DNA of 64,000 nucleotides from Primulina eburnea. Lineage: Eukaryota; Streptophyta; Magnoliopsida; Lamiales; Gesneriaceae. This document shows, piece by piece, positions 45,913-58,520 of the stretch. The notes beneath the pieces are model-generated. The model ran no database searches. It saw nothing but the letters and a program-made list of their open reading frames with translations, and was not told the DNA's origin. Made by a program: the position numbers and the translations under genes. Positions within the stretch are counted from its first letter, which is position 1. Every line of letters begins with the position of its first letter. The stretch lies in NCBI RefSeq assembly GCF_022965805.1, contig NC_133103.1, positions 52,154,386-52,218,385 of the forward strand, read 5' to 3'.

Positions 45913-47226
45913 AAAACTTTCGTCAATGTTAATGATATTTCATGTCTGGAAAAAAACTAAAAGAGAAAAACATTAATATATAGATTTAAAAAGAGCAATT
46001 TTTTTTTAAAAATATTTACTCATATATTATTTTAGTTATTTCCCATCTGGTTAATCACCGCTTTATACATTTGACTTTTCAGTCATTCTTTCAAAATTAT
46101 AAACATGATTCTTACTTGCCTTTTTATCTACCAAAAGATGTTTATATAATATTTTTATTTTACTAAAAAAATCCAAAAATAAAGAAACTTAATTTTTTTA
46201 ATCGAGCAAAAGATCGAAATCACATGTTTTTAATTATTATTGTTGTTTTTTTTAATATTATTATTATAATTATTTGGCAAGAATTTGACTGCCACATTAA
46301 ATCTCACTCATTCACCTATAGATAGGCCATCACTCCTAGCCATTCCTCACACCAAAATTTCGAAAATTCTTGCTGTAATTTTCGAAATTTCCAAAAGCTT
46401 TCCCTAGTCGAAATATTGCTTAAAAATCGTCCAAAGTTAGGCAAGAAAGTGAGCCGAAGTGTAACCCGAGTAAGGAGCAAGAAGTGATCCAAGACAAGCA
46501 ATTGTGCTCCCACGTTTTTAGCACTCAAAAACCAAAATAAGTGGGCTTATTTTAAAGAGTAAGTTTCGTTTATGCATATTTATTTCGTTTTCAAAAATGC
46601 GGCTTAGTACACGTCCTTCTTCTACTCCGTTCTCGTGTTTGTTGTCATATGATTTTGAGAACTGTGAGGATTCGACTGTATATGGATGGGAATCCTAATA
46701 TGACATGTTTATGGCCCTTACACCGTGAGATTGTAACTGTTATATGACCTCGACCCTTAGAGGAATAAAAATTATGGACTAATATCAGTAAACCATATAG
46801 AGAAGAGGAATCTCAGTGCATGGTCAATGTTATGCATGCGTTATGAATTATGTATGAAATCATGTGATTTTCGAAATTTATTCATGTTATTATATTGTGC
46901 TCGATTCGACCCCACTTGCTGAGCATTTCTCAAAATGCTCACCCCTTACAATCCTTTCTCATATAAACCCGAGGAAAAAGACTTAGACTAGTTTTGGGGC
47001 TGTTGAACTTTCAAGTTTTTAGTCTAAGTTTTTTAACTTTCAGTTGTAATGCTTCCGCATTAGATTATGTCTTTTTTTTTTTTGGTTATTGAGTTGTAAA
47101 GACAATGTTATTTCTATTTGAAATTATGATATAAACTTGTTTTGGTTTGTACTGTGCTACGAGGCTGGTTGCTTTTTATTGTGTGATTGTTAAACAAAAC
47201 CGGTGCCAACCCTGAGTTTCGGGGCA
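45913..47226 (+). repeat. Uninterrupted LTR-like copy (empty hAT site)
   Basis: Matches 25196-25998 plus 40289-40799 without the 14.3-kb hAT block; the empty site is at about 46718-46731. The hairpin TGAGCATTT...AAAATGCTCA is at 46920-46941. LTR end at 47226; the following primer site is decayed (TTAGTATCAAAGCC). Confidence 0.85.
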
Positions 47227-47351
47227 TTGCCTTTAATTAGTATCAAAGCCGCCGGGTTCATAATCAGGTTGGTAAAATGAAAAATTTTTACAAAAAAAAA
47301 ATCGGTGGAATTTTTGGTAAAGGCCGATGCTACGCCCTCCGAAACGGTCTA

Positions 47352-48398
47352 ACGAAATTTATTGGATGGTCCGACATGAATCTACGCACATCACATATAC
47401 ATCTCAATATTAGATGGGCTAGTATAAATATATAAACGCATAGTGGATGGGCTAGCTCGGTGGAATATATTCGAATTCGGCTGAAATCGAATATATTCGA
47501 GTTGAGCTCAATTCGTAGTTCGAAATTTTTAATTTTTTTGGTTCGAGTTCGAATTCAGATTGAAATCTTTGAACCTATGAGCGAGCTATTCGAACTACTA
47601 TTTGGTCAGTAAGTTTCGAGAACGAAATTTTGAAAGACACGGAATGTCTGAAATAATTGAAATGTATATATATTTAATATAAAATTATATTAGTAAAATA
47701 TTAATACCACTTGAAAGGGGATCGGTTACGGTGCCAGGTTGCGCAACAGAAGTTCAAAATTTTCGAAAAGCATACATATTTTCAAGCAAGAAAACCGAGC
47801 ACCACAAGATGTGTGTAGCAAATACGAAAAACACAAACTATGACATTCATAGGGTGTTAAGAAATTATACCTATCAACCTCTTGAGGTTGATGATGACTC
47901 CAACTAAAGTGTAAACACTTTAGCTCTTCAAAGGATGAACTTCTACAAGCTTTCCTTGAACACACCTTGCTCAAAAATTAGGCCCACCACTTGCTAAGAA
48001 GATCCCCTAAGACCTGCGAGCGGCTCGTGAACTATCGAACAAATATAAAACAACTCGGTAGATAAAAATATCATTTTCCCATCTAATCGATATATCCGAA
48101 AAAATATTGACACTTTGGCGAAAAATAGACTCAAAATAAAAAAGCGTCACATAACATAACCTATTCCAAAATCCTCATATCGACATTTGGATCTCAACAT
48201 CCTCATTTTAATTTAGACACTATTATTTAATATTATGTTATTACAGAGAAAGACGAATAACTACATAAAGTGAATTTTGTGTGAAATACCGGCCCAACTT
48301 TAATCTTATAGCCGTACACATCCTGGAAAGAAACCTGTGCGGTGCCTATGAGTCCATATTCATACGTTGATGTGCGAATCACAGCCCATTTACGTGCA
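47352..48398 (+). pseudogene. Truncated ELIP upstream region (unit D)
   Basis: Same flank as unit B but longer: it keeps the ACGTG box (48392-48396) and breaks just after, before the TATA box. It carries an extra ~300-bp insertion (47710-48008). No ELIP exon follows. Confidence 0.85.
47710..48008. mobile_element. ~300-bp insertion in ELIP unit D
   Basis: Present in unit D between AAATATTAAT and AAGACCTGCGAGCGG and absent from unit B, where ATTAAGACCTGCGAGCGG is continuous at about 41270. It begins near ACCACTTGAAAGGGGATCGG. Family not recognised; no clear target duplication. Confidence 0.6.
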
Positions 48399-48417
48399 GT
48401 CATCTCTACAAATATTT

Positions 48418-50012
48418 GAGAGAAGAAGACATGACTGATTATATTTCATTTGTGGATCCCGGAAGCATACTTACATGCCCCATTGACAAAGATGGTCGTG
48501 ATAATAGAATATAATATGTAGTACCGAGCGCTTGCCGCTTTACCAAAAGCTATAGCTGGTGGTAATGGTGAAACTCAAATATTTTTAAACCGCACAGCAC
48601 CTCAAGCATCACGGTTCGATCGTTCTACCAAGCAAGGACAATTATTGTACCCAACAATCTCCCTCCCAATAATTGCACTCCTTGCAATCAATGAGAATCG
48701 AACCCATGACCTTGGCTCTGATACCAATTGTAGGACCGAGCGCTTGCCGCTTTACTAAAAGCTATAGCTAGTGGTAATGGTGCAACTCAAATCTTTTTAA
48801 ACCGCACAACAGCTCAAGCACTACGGTTCGATCGCTCTACCAAGCAAAGACAATTATTGCACCCAACATAATCTTTTACTTTTTAAAATATAGTGGGGTC
48901 AAAATATACAATACCTCGAAGTGTATTTCTCAAAGGCCATGTTTTAAACAATTGATGGTATGAATTGTGCCTATGTATGAAGATATGAATGGATATTTCT
49001 TATTATTTGGATTGTGATTGTTGCATTAACTTTTCAATTTCATTATATATAGGGTAATCTGAAACAAAGTGGTTTTGTTGAATGTGGATATTGTGTGATG
49101 ATTATATGAAAGAGATAGTTGAATCTGAAAATCTGGAGATGATAGTAAGTTTCTTCTTTATGATATGCTCTGGTTTATTATTCAGATAAACTGTTGTCAA
49201 TGAGATATGTGCACATGAAATCTATATAATTATTAATTCTGGAATTTGTGCTATTAGAATTAATTCTTGGGATAATTTGTTTTCGTTGGGATATATATGC
49301 ATATGGTAATATGCATTTTATGATAATTGATATGTTGTTTTGTCCTTTATTTTGTTGTTTATGATATGCTTAGTTTTGTTGTTTATGTGCATATGATTTG
49401 GTCTTTATTTGTGACAGTGGTGTGTATGATATATGATTATTGTGTGATCGGGTCTATTGTTGATAGAGGTTAAGGAATTGTTTCATATTGCAGAAAAGTG
49501 AGCAAAAATAAGTTTACAGAATTTTTCACTTTTGATATTAACTTTTGTTTTTTTTTTATACATTTAAATTCTTTAGTTGTAGATGTCCCGCTCTTACCTT
49601 TTGACTTCTCCTTATAAGAATGTTCACATGAAAACGACACTGTCCTCTAATATGGCATAACCATTTGCAGAACATTTAAATCCCCACTGTTGTAAAAGTT
49701 TTTTCGTTTGTACACTATTTAAATTATGATTTTATTGTCCTTATATTTTACTTTGAATCTTATACTATAAATAGCTTAAATTTAAACCCGAAGATTTCTG
49801 CTAGGTACCCTATGGACCGGAGAAGAAACAATACATTCTCGTGGGTTTGTGGATATTGACATTTTGTTGGATGAATGATCTTATTAATCTAATGCATATT
49901 GTATTTTTTACATTTCAGTTTGCTTATCAATCAATAACGTTATTACAACCAATCTCAATATTATGAAGTCAAAAGTGAATGGAGCAAATTCGTCTACTTT
50001 TATGTAGGTGCT
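48418..50012 (+). pseudogene. Ulp1/C48 protease pseudogene of the CACTA element
   Basis: Pieces: 48418-48511 reads about MTDYISFVDPGSILTC...DKDGRDNR; 49053-49144 reads LKQSGFVECGYCVM, with the Gln...Cys-Gly arrangement of the C48 active site, then Y-M-K-E-I-V-E-S-E-N in a shifted frame (two bases short); the last exon is near 49918-50012 with several changes. The His/Asp core is missing and the TRIM interrupts it, so it is dead. It lies directly downstream of a truncated ELIP promoter. Confidence 0.7.
48512..48873 (-). mobile_element. TRIM retrotransposon, 352 bp, with 140-bp LTRs
   Basis: LTRs 48517-48656 and 48729-48868, each 140 bp, TGTAG...CCCAACA. Between them are only 72 bp: a purine tract in minus sense (GGGAGGGAGA) and the primer site TTGGTATCAGAGCC complement next to the right LTR. 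Flanks TAATA / TAATC are a 4-of-5 target duplication. No coding capacity, as expected for terminal-repeat retrotransposons in miniature. Confidence 0.9.
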
Positions 50013-50246
50013 TAAACGGATCGTGTGCCTTGGGATAAATCTTTGGTTTTTCATTGTGCATATTAGGATATACTTGTGGATATACACATTTGGTTTTATG
50101 GATATATTTTTGGGTTATACTTGTGGACTTGTGAATATATACTTGTGGATTGGTAGATATACTTGTGGATTCGTGGATTTTCAACATTTTTAGATGGATA
50201 ATTTATGAATCAAATGAATGTATTTTAAGTTATATATGTGTGTATA

Positions 50247-53052
50247 TGTGACGTCCCGAAAATTTGAGGTCTACATGAACCCCATGTGTGCAATTCATTA
50301 AATTCCTTATGTATTTTTATTAAATGGTTTTAATGCATGTTTATTTCATTAATTTGTGTTTTAATTCATTATTTATTTATTTGCATCATTTTAAATTAAA
50401 TATGCTTATGCGATGCACGTTAAAATATTTTCTTGAGTTTCATGATTCAGGCGAATATTCGATGCGGGATCGCGAGGAAAACACCGGTGACGATTTTGGC
50501 AATTTTAACGTGGTATTCTATTTTTAAATTGAGGTTGGGGTATTTTAACTAACTTATTAAGCTGTTAGTATTTTAAAGCCAAATTTATCTATCTAGTGAT
50601 TTAAAAGTTTGAACTTTTAAAGTTAGCATTTTGTGTGTGTTATTTTAATTAAGGGATTTAATTAAGGGTGTGTAGTGAATTACTATTTTATTGACTTGTT
50701 AAGGGAGTTAGAATTTTAAATAGCTTGATTAATTATTTAATTAAGCAAATTGTTCCCCTAATTACTCACTCACACACGTCACACACACTCACACACACTT
50801 ACACGTTTTTACACACACTAAAACACACACATTCAGATTTTATATTTTTAAAAGAGAAAATCCTAGGGTTCTAAGAACCAAGAGCAGCCGCCCCACTCTC
50901 TGAAAAGTTCCAGCAACTTTCATGAATTTTATTACAAGATTTTAGCGCCACGTTTGTCCCGGATCGACCCTCACGCCATCTCCGCTTCGGTATCGTCGTT
51001 ACGATATTTTAAATATCAAAAGGCACGTATATTCTGTTCTTTCTGCATCGATCTTGTCATAGTATGCGTTGTGTATTTTTATGCGTGAAAATCTATGTGT
51101 GACGTTCGTCGTTTGAGCGGAAAATGGTTTGAATGCGTTTGAAATACTTTTTAGATCTGAAATCCCGTAACTCACTGTTCTGTTGAAAACTGCGATTTTT
51201 CTGTCGGGATTTTAAGAAACTTTCAACTAGAAAATTGTAGAACTTTTCAATGCCTTCGATTTGATATAAAATTCGAGTTATTTGGATAACAATTGATGGA
51301 GTTATGGCGTTTTTCGTGCGACTGCTCAAACTGTATTTTTTTTAGAAAACTTACGATATTGATGTGTTCTTCAAGTTTTATGGTTGCAGGCTTCGTTGGG
51401 GATCGACGGGCGTTCGTTGCTGCATTTAAGCATGATTGTTATGATGTTGGGTTGATATTCAATGGGTTGGTTAGCGCCGTTAGGTCCTTGTATTCGATAG
51501 TGATCATAGGGTTTGATCGTTATGCCAAATTCGTGTCCACGAGTTTATTGTGTCGCTTAGGATGTGTGATTGTTAGGAACAAATGTAGAAGTTTGAGTCA
51601 ATATTATGGTAGTCCAGGATGGGTCTTGAGGTGTCCACTTGTGTTCCATGTTATTTGTGGGGTGGAATATGCATAGTGTAAGATTTCTTCTCGCAGGTTT
51701 CGGCGTCCAGTAGGTACACGGACCCGGACACGGACCCTGGCACGGGGTCCGTGCCCCTCTCCTTTCCGAGTATTCCCTTCACAGTATCTACACGGACCCT
51801 GACCCGGACCTATAGACGGGGTCCGTGCCTTTACATCATTCGAAGTGTATTTTTACCGAGTCTACATGGACCCGGAGCCGGACCAGGGCACGGGGTCCGT
51901 GTCCCCTCATTTTGTTGGTACTTTCTTTGCGCACACACACGGACCTATGCACGGACCCGGACCCGGGGTCTGTGTTCTTCCTGTTTTGGGAAAACATAAA
52001 CGTTTGCTTTGGGATTTCTTGTGATGGTCTAGTACATTGATTTAATTGAGGTCAATTCCCGAGTGTTTTAGAACGTCTTAAGTTATTTATGGAGTTTGGT
52101 TGTGAGCATGTGTACCTACGTCTAAGCAATGCAAGTTAAGTATTGTAAATTCATGACTAGTATGTGCAGCAACGGCCCCAGTCGAAGTCCAACGAATCCT
52201 TCAACGCCAAGTAAGTATGATGACGTGCAAAGAAATATTTTAAGTTTTTGAGGTATGCTAAATGTCTTGTGACCAAATTATGAATGGGTTTGGAAGTCGG
52301 TGAACGTGGCCGAGGACCTCTCCACCCCGTTAAATTATGAACGGGTTAGATCGTGGTTGTAAAGCGTTAAATTATGAACGGGGACCAACCAGCCCGTTAA
52401 ATTATGAACGGGGATCTCATGTATGTGGCAGTGGATACGTCCCTGTCAGCCCAGTACTGTGGTTTGTCTGATCAGGCGTTTATTATGTTATGGGTCACTT
52501 GCTTTGAAACATCCTCTACGCAAAAATGATGAAGCTATGTATGTTCAAGTATGCAGTATGTTTACGAAAAGTTTATGTTGATGACACGTCTAGTCATGTA
52601 CGTATGTATGTTCAAGTTTATTATGCAAGTTCCAGTTTCAAGTTATGTATGTCCTATTTTAAAGTTGTATGCGATTTTATTATGTAATACTCGTTATCCC
52701 AGTTTATATTTGTTGAGTCTTTAGACTCACTAGACTTGATCGATGCAGGTGACTATGTTGATGAGGAGACGGGAGGTGGCGACCAAGGGGCAGGCTTGGA
52801 CTGAGTGGGAGGCTAGACCCGAGGACCGCCTACGTTATTTTAAGACTTTAAGCATGAAAACATTTATACTCTGATTTTATGAGTGAATTGTGATACATTC
52901 TGAGACAGCTTTTTCTTTTAGCAAATTTTAATTGTGATGGTTGCTTTCAAAGATACTTTATGAATGATGAGTGACGACCGTATGGATGTTTCTATTAAAG
53001 AAAATTTTTAATTTTTCCGCAAATTTTAAGTATAAAAATACGGTTTGTTACA
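50247..53052 (+). repeat. LARD-like element 5' LTR
   Basis: 2806 bp; contains a CA-rich stretch (50764-50830), a GC-rich GGACCCGGAC array (51715-51975), three AAATTATGAACGGG repeats (52335-52412) and the hairpin TGAGTCTTTAGACTCA (52714-52729), 323 bp before the end. Frames within it recur in the other LTR and are not genes. Confidence 0.95.
51715..51975. repeat. ACGGACCCGGAC / GGGGTCCGTG minisatellite in the LTR
   Basis: Four blocks of about 65-70 bp, each with an ACACGGACC...GGGGTCCGTG inverted layout able to fold. The same array is in the 3' LTR (57178-57438), and a fragment is in the diverged LTR at 61783-61820. Confidence 0.85.
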
Positions 53053-55709
53053 GTTGGTATCAGAGCGGTGTTCTTGTAAAGGGTTACGCCTACCGCCAGT
53101 CGCAAGAAGCTCACGAAGTCACAACTCAAGTCTGTAAGTTTTAAAAATTTAAAGTATTTCATGTATTAAGCATTCAAGTCATGATTTTAGCATGTGCATG
53201 TTTTAATGCAACCACCTGTATGTTTACATGACATACGTTTTAGAGTACATGTTTATCCGTCGTTATGAATTGAGGTTGGATCCTTAAAACCTTTATGCAT
53301 GTTACGACATGAAATGAGAAATTTTTTTAATTTTCTTGCATGCTGGTGTGGTGGAAATGGGACATGAGCAAGAATTTTGCTTTTGGGCGTCTGGAAAAGT
53401 TGGAGATGATTTGTCTATATTAATTTTTGGTTAGTAGTACTGATGTTATACTTGTGGGTCATAAGTTAAACTTGACAATTACGAATGCTTTTGGGACTTG
53501 TAGATTTTCTAAGAAATTACTGATAGTTTGTGGTTGCTAGCTGAGTTGCTTTTTGAGAACTCCATGTAAGGATTAAATATTTGAGACTACGACAATATTT
53601 GGAAATATACAAGAATAGAATTTATTTAGGATGCATGCTCCCCCTAGTTGGATTTAAGGATTTAATTGCACGAATTGAGAATTTTAAGGACCTAGTGGTA
53701 ATGACCCATAGTTTCAGGACCTAAGTACAAAGATAAAAATCCTAAGGGACTAGTTTCGAAGTTATCATTTGGGATTAAATTCCTAGTTTCGAGGATTTTA
53801 AGGTTTAATGAGACTAAAATCGAAGATTTTATTGGGGACCGGAAATGCAAATTTTGAAGAGTTGTATGGCCAAAAATGTAAGTTCGAGAACTGTAAGAGT
53901 CAAATTGCAAATTCAGAAAATTTTGGGAATTAAATTCGAATTTTTGAGGAACACTTGGGTTAAATCAGTAAATTTCGAGGCTATGAGAATTGAATTTGGG
54001 TCTAATAAGCTTAAAATTTTTGAATTTTATGTTGCGAGGAACTTACACCATGGAATTAGGAACACCAAGAACTTATGGGTAAATGTGGAATTTTCGAAAT
54101 TTAGGACAAACTGGATAATTTTGAGGAAATAATGAACTGATGCTACAATTTTAAGGAATTTGGGGGACTAGTTTAGCAGTAAGTGAGAATTGAATGGTTT
54201 AAATGATAGGAATTTTCGATGATTTAAGCTCGAAGGGATCATTAGAACCTTGAAGTATCTGTGTTATAATATTATAAGAAATGGTAATAAAGGGGATTGT
54301 AAGATGAATCGACATTGGGCTCGAAAAGTTAAGCGCTAGTGAAATTAATGTTGCGGCAAATTTAAAATTCAGGGTGATAACGATTTGAGGTAAAGTTGAT
54401 CGTTTAGCTAAGTTATAAGAGTAGACATTGAGTTAGCGAATTTTTTTTTTTTGGGAACTTAAGTCGATGTGTCATAAGTTTTAGTCATGATTGTAACAGT
54501 TAAGCTTGTACCTTTGTTGGAATTTGATTTTCTAGAAGGTTGGGTATGGTTGATGATTAGGTTATTTGATAGACGACGCATGTAAGAATCGAGGTAGACA
54601 TCTTGTCTTGGGAAATTTTTGTAGGTTATTAAGAAACTTGAGAATAAGTGAATATGTGTGTTGGAATTATGTTTTCCAAAACTATTTGGACTGCGTAAGG
54701 TTGAATTTCAAATTTATGAGATATTTGCTCATACGGAATTTTTGGGTGAAATAAAAACAAAGGGAATTAGTGGTGTTCAACATAAGTTATCAATAAATGA
54801 ATATTAAGATTTTTATTGAGTAAGAAATCTACAAGCTTGATATGGGGATTCTAGAATTCTATGGATTATAAGTGGAGTTGATTCATTAGAGTTAGTCCAT
54901 TATTAATAAAGGAAGCTTATTAAGTTTTAAACGCTAGAATTAATTGAGTATTGGGGATACGTCTAAGTGGGACATTCGTTCCCACGAGGAAGGCTCAAGT
55001 GTCTTAGGCTTTAACTATACTGTAATCGTGAAGAAAATAGTTTAAGCTTGTGATTGATGCTAGAAAGTTTTTTTTATTATTTAAGGAGATGATCGATATT
55101 ATATATTTTGGTGTTTTACGGATTTATGTTACTCGAAATTAAAGGTTGACAACAATTTTATATTTGGTATGTACTCGTAAATAGCTAAGTTATGTAAGTT
55201 CGTATCGTAAGGTAAATATTCGATTCAAGGATTGTAGGCCAATATTAACATATGGGGATTAAGATAAGATTTAAATTTTAAGTGTATTGCCAAGGATAGA
55301 AGTTGATCAGTAACCTTTGGCGCTGAGAGTTTTTAAGTTGAACTGCGTAAATGCTAATGTAATAGGTCGTTGAACATTACGAGTATAGTATAAGGAAGGT
55401 AAGATACGATAAGTTTGAACCTCCATTTCTAATATCGAGAACGGTGAGAAAAGTCAAAGTTCGAGGTCATAGTAAAGTAAAGCTAAGTTACCATAAGTCG
55501 TTTTAAGTTGCGATTAGCAAACGAGGTTTTTGGTACACAATTTGATTAGGATTGAAGAAGACGTAAGGACAGCCTAAGATTTAAAAATATTTATCAGAGT
55601 AGCGCAGCGGTAGCGTGGATTGTTGAGATACTAGAATTAAGAATCTAATTTTTGGATTATCGAGAATAAGCGAATTTCGGGGACGAAATTCAAATTAAGG
55701 GGGATAGAT
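53053..55709 (+). other. LARD-like element interior, non-coding
   Basis: Filled with degenerate phrases such as AATTTTGAGGA, AATTCGAGA and GGGATTAAATT in plus sense, with no recognisable protein. It ends with TTTCGGGGACGAAA (55675-55688) and the purine tract. Confidence 0.8.
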
Positions 55710-58515
55710 TGTGACGTCCCGAAAATTTGAGGTCTACATGAACCACATGTGTGCAATTCATTAAATTCCTTATGTATTTTTATTAAATGGTTTTAATGCA
55801 TGTTTATTTCATTAATTTGTGTTTTAATTCATTATTTATTTATTTGCATCATTTTAAATTAAATATGCTTATGCGATGCACGTTAAAATATTTTCTTGAG
55901 TTTCATGATTCAGGAGAATATTCGATGCGGGATCGCGAGGAAAAGACCGGTGATGATTTTGGCAATTTTAACGTGGTATTCTATTTTTAAATTGAGGTTG
56001 GGGTATTTTAACTAACTTATTAAGTTGTTAGTATTTTAAAGCCAAATTTATCTATCTAGTGATTTAAAAGTTTGAACTTTTAAAGTTAGCATTTTGTGTG
56101 TTATTTTAATTAAGGGATTTAATTAAGGGTGTGTAGTGAATTACTATTTTATTGACTTGTTAAAGGAGTTAGAATTTTAAATAGCTTGATTAATTATTTA
56201 ATTAAGCAAATTGTTCCCCTAATTACTCACTCACACACGTCACACACACACACACAAACTTACACGTTTTTACACACACTAAAACACACACATTCAGATT
56301 TTATATTTTTAAAAGAGAAAATCCTAGGGTTCTAAGAACCAAGAGCAGCCGCCCCACTCTCTGAAAAGTTCCAGCAACTTTCATGAATTTTATTACAAGA
56401 TTTTAGCGCCACGTTCGTCCCGGATCGACCCTCACGCCATCTCCGCTTCGGTATCGTCGTTACGGTATTTTAAATATCAAAAGGCACGTATATTCTGTTC
56501 TTTCTGCATCGATCTTGTCATAGTATGCGTTGTGTATTTTTATGCGTGAAAATCTATGTGTGACGTTCGTCGTTTGAGCGGAAAATGGTTTGAATGCGTT
56601 TGAAATACTTTTTAGATCTGAAATCCCGTAACTCACTGTTCTGTTGAAAACTGCTATTTTTCTGTCGGGATTTTGAGAAAACTTTCAACTAGAAAATTGT
56701 AGAACTTTTCAATGCCTTCGATTTGATATTAAATTCGAGTTATTTGGATAAAAATTGAGGGAGTTATGGCATTTTTCGTGCGACTGCTCAAACTGCATTT
56801 TTTTTCAGAAAACTTACGATATTGATGTGTTCTTCAAGTTTTATGGTTGCAGGCTTCGTTGGGAATCGACGGGCGTTCGTTGCTGCATTTAAGCATGATT
56901 GTTATGATGTTGGGTTGATATTCAATGGGTTGGTTAGCGCCGTTAGGTCCTTGTATTCGATAGTGGTCATAGGGTTTGATCGTTATGCCAAATTCGTGTC
57001 CACGAGTTTATTGTGTCGCTTAGGATGTGTGATTGTTGGGAACAAATGTAGAAGTTTGGGTCAATATTATGGTAGTCCAGGATGGGTCTTGAGGTGTCCA
57101 CTTGTGTTCGATGTTGTTTGTGGGGTGGAATATGCATAGTGTAAGATTTCTTCTCGCGGGTTTCGGCGTCCAGTAGGTACACGGACCCGGACACGGACCC
57201 TGGCACGGGGTCCGTGCCCCTCTCCTTTCCGAGTATTCCCTTCACAGTATCTACACGGACCCTGACCCGGACCTATAGACGGGGTCCGTGCCTTTACATC
57301 ATTCGAAGTGTATTTTTACCGAGTCTACATGGACCCGGAGCCGGACCAGGGCACGGGGTCCGTGTCCCCTCATTTTGTTGGTACTTTCTTTGCGCACACA
57401 CACGGACCTATGCACGGACCCGGACCCGGGGTCCGTGTTCTTCATGTTTTGGGAAAACTTAAACGTTTGCTTTGGGATTTCTTGTGATGGTCTAGTACAT
57501 TGATTTAATTGAGGTCAATTCCCAAGTGTTTTAGAACGTCTTAAGTTATTTATGGAGTTTGGTTGTGAGCATGTGTACCTACGTCTAAGCAATGCAAGTT
57601 AAGTATTGTAAATTCATGACTAGTATGTGCATCAACGGCTCCAGTCGAAGTCCAACGAATCCCTCAACGCCAAGTAAGTATGATGACGTGCAAAGAAATA
57701 TTTTAAGTTTTTGAGGTATGCTAAATGTCTTGTGACCAAATTATGAATGGGTTTGGAAGTCGGTGAACGTGGCCGAGGACCTCTCCACTCCGTTAAATTA
57801 TGAACGGGTTAGATCGTGGTTGGAAAGCATTAAATTATGAACGGGGACCAACCAGCCCGTTAAATTATGAACGGGGATCTCATGTATGTGGCAGTGGATA
57901 CGTCCCTGTCAGCCCAGTACTGTGGTTTGTCTGATCAGGCGTTTATTATGTTATGGGTCACTTGCTTTGAAACATCCTCTACGCAAAAATGATGAAGCTA
58001 TGTATGTTCAAGTATGCAGTATGTTTACGAAAAGTTTATGTTGATGACACGTCTAGTCATGTACGTACGTATGTTCAAGTTTATTATGCAAGTTCCAGTT
58101 TCAAGTTATGTATGTCCTATTTTAAAGTTGTATGCGATTTTATTATGTAATACTCGTTATCCCAGTTTATACTTGTTGAGTCTTTAGACTCACTAGACTT
58201 GATCGATGCAGGTGACTATGTTGATGAGGAGACGGGAGGTGGCGACCAAGGGGCAGGCTTGGACTGAGTGGGAGGCTAGACCCGAGGACCGCCTACGTTA
58301 TTTTAAGACTTTAAGCATGAAAACATTTATACTCTGATTTTATGAGTGAATTGTGATACATTTTGAGACATCTTTTTCTTTTAGCAAATTTTAATTGTGA
58401 TGGTTGCTTTCAAAGATACTTCATGAATGATGAGTGACGACCGTATGGATGTTTCTATTAAAGAAAATTTTTAATTTTTCCGCAAATTTTAATTATGAAA
58501 ATACGGTTTGTTACA
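55710..58515 (+). repeat. LARD-like element 3' LTR
   Basis: 2806 bp, same features as the 5' LTR; hairpin at 58177-58192. Confidence 0.95.
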
Positions 58516-58520
58516 GTATA

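Larger units (their letters stand above)
48399..50241 (+). mobile_element. CACTA-type element remnant with C48 protease pieces (left part)
   Basis: Homologous to 41647-42840 with additional 5' sequence. Together with 58521-59296 it formed one remnant before the LARD-like element inserted at 50247. Confidence 0.7.
50242..58520 (+). mobile_element. LARD-like LTR retrotransposon without coding capacity
   Basis: Two 2806-bp LTRs (50247-53052, 55710-58515), TGTGACGTCCCG...GTTACA, perfect 5-bp duplications GTATA (50242-50246, 58516-58520), primer site TGGTATCAGAGC (53055-53066) and purine tract AAGGGGGATAG at about 55697-55707. The 2.66-kb interior has no frame above 95 codons and no gag or pol motif. 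The LTRs are nearly identical, so a coding-free element moved recently, presumably using proteins of a related chromovirus. Confidence 0.93.

Noticed and set aside
51293..52040. Frames of 127, 82 and 71 codons in the LARD-like LTR
   Set aside because: They recur with changes in the second LTR, pass through the GGACCC array and have no recognisable domain.
53845..54132. 95-codon frame in the LARD-like interior
   Set aside because: The longest frame in the interior but with no retroelement motif and with composition like the surrounding phrases.
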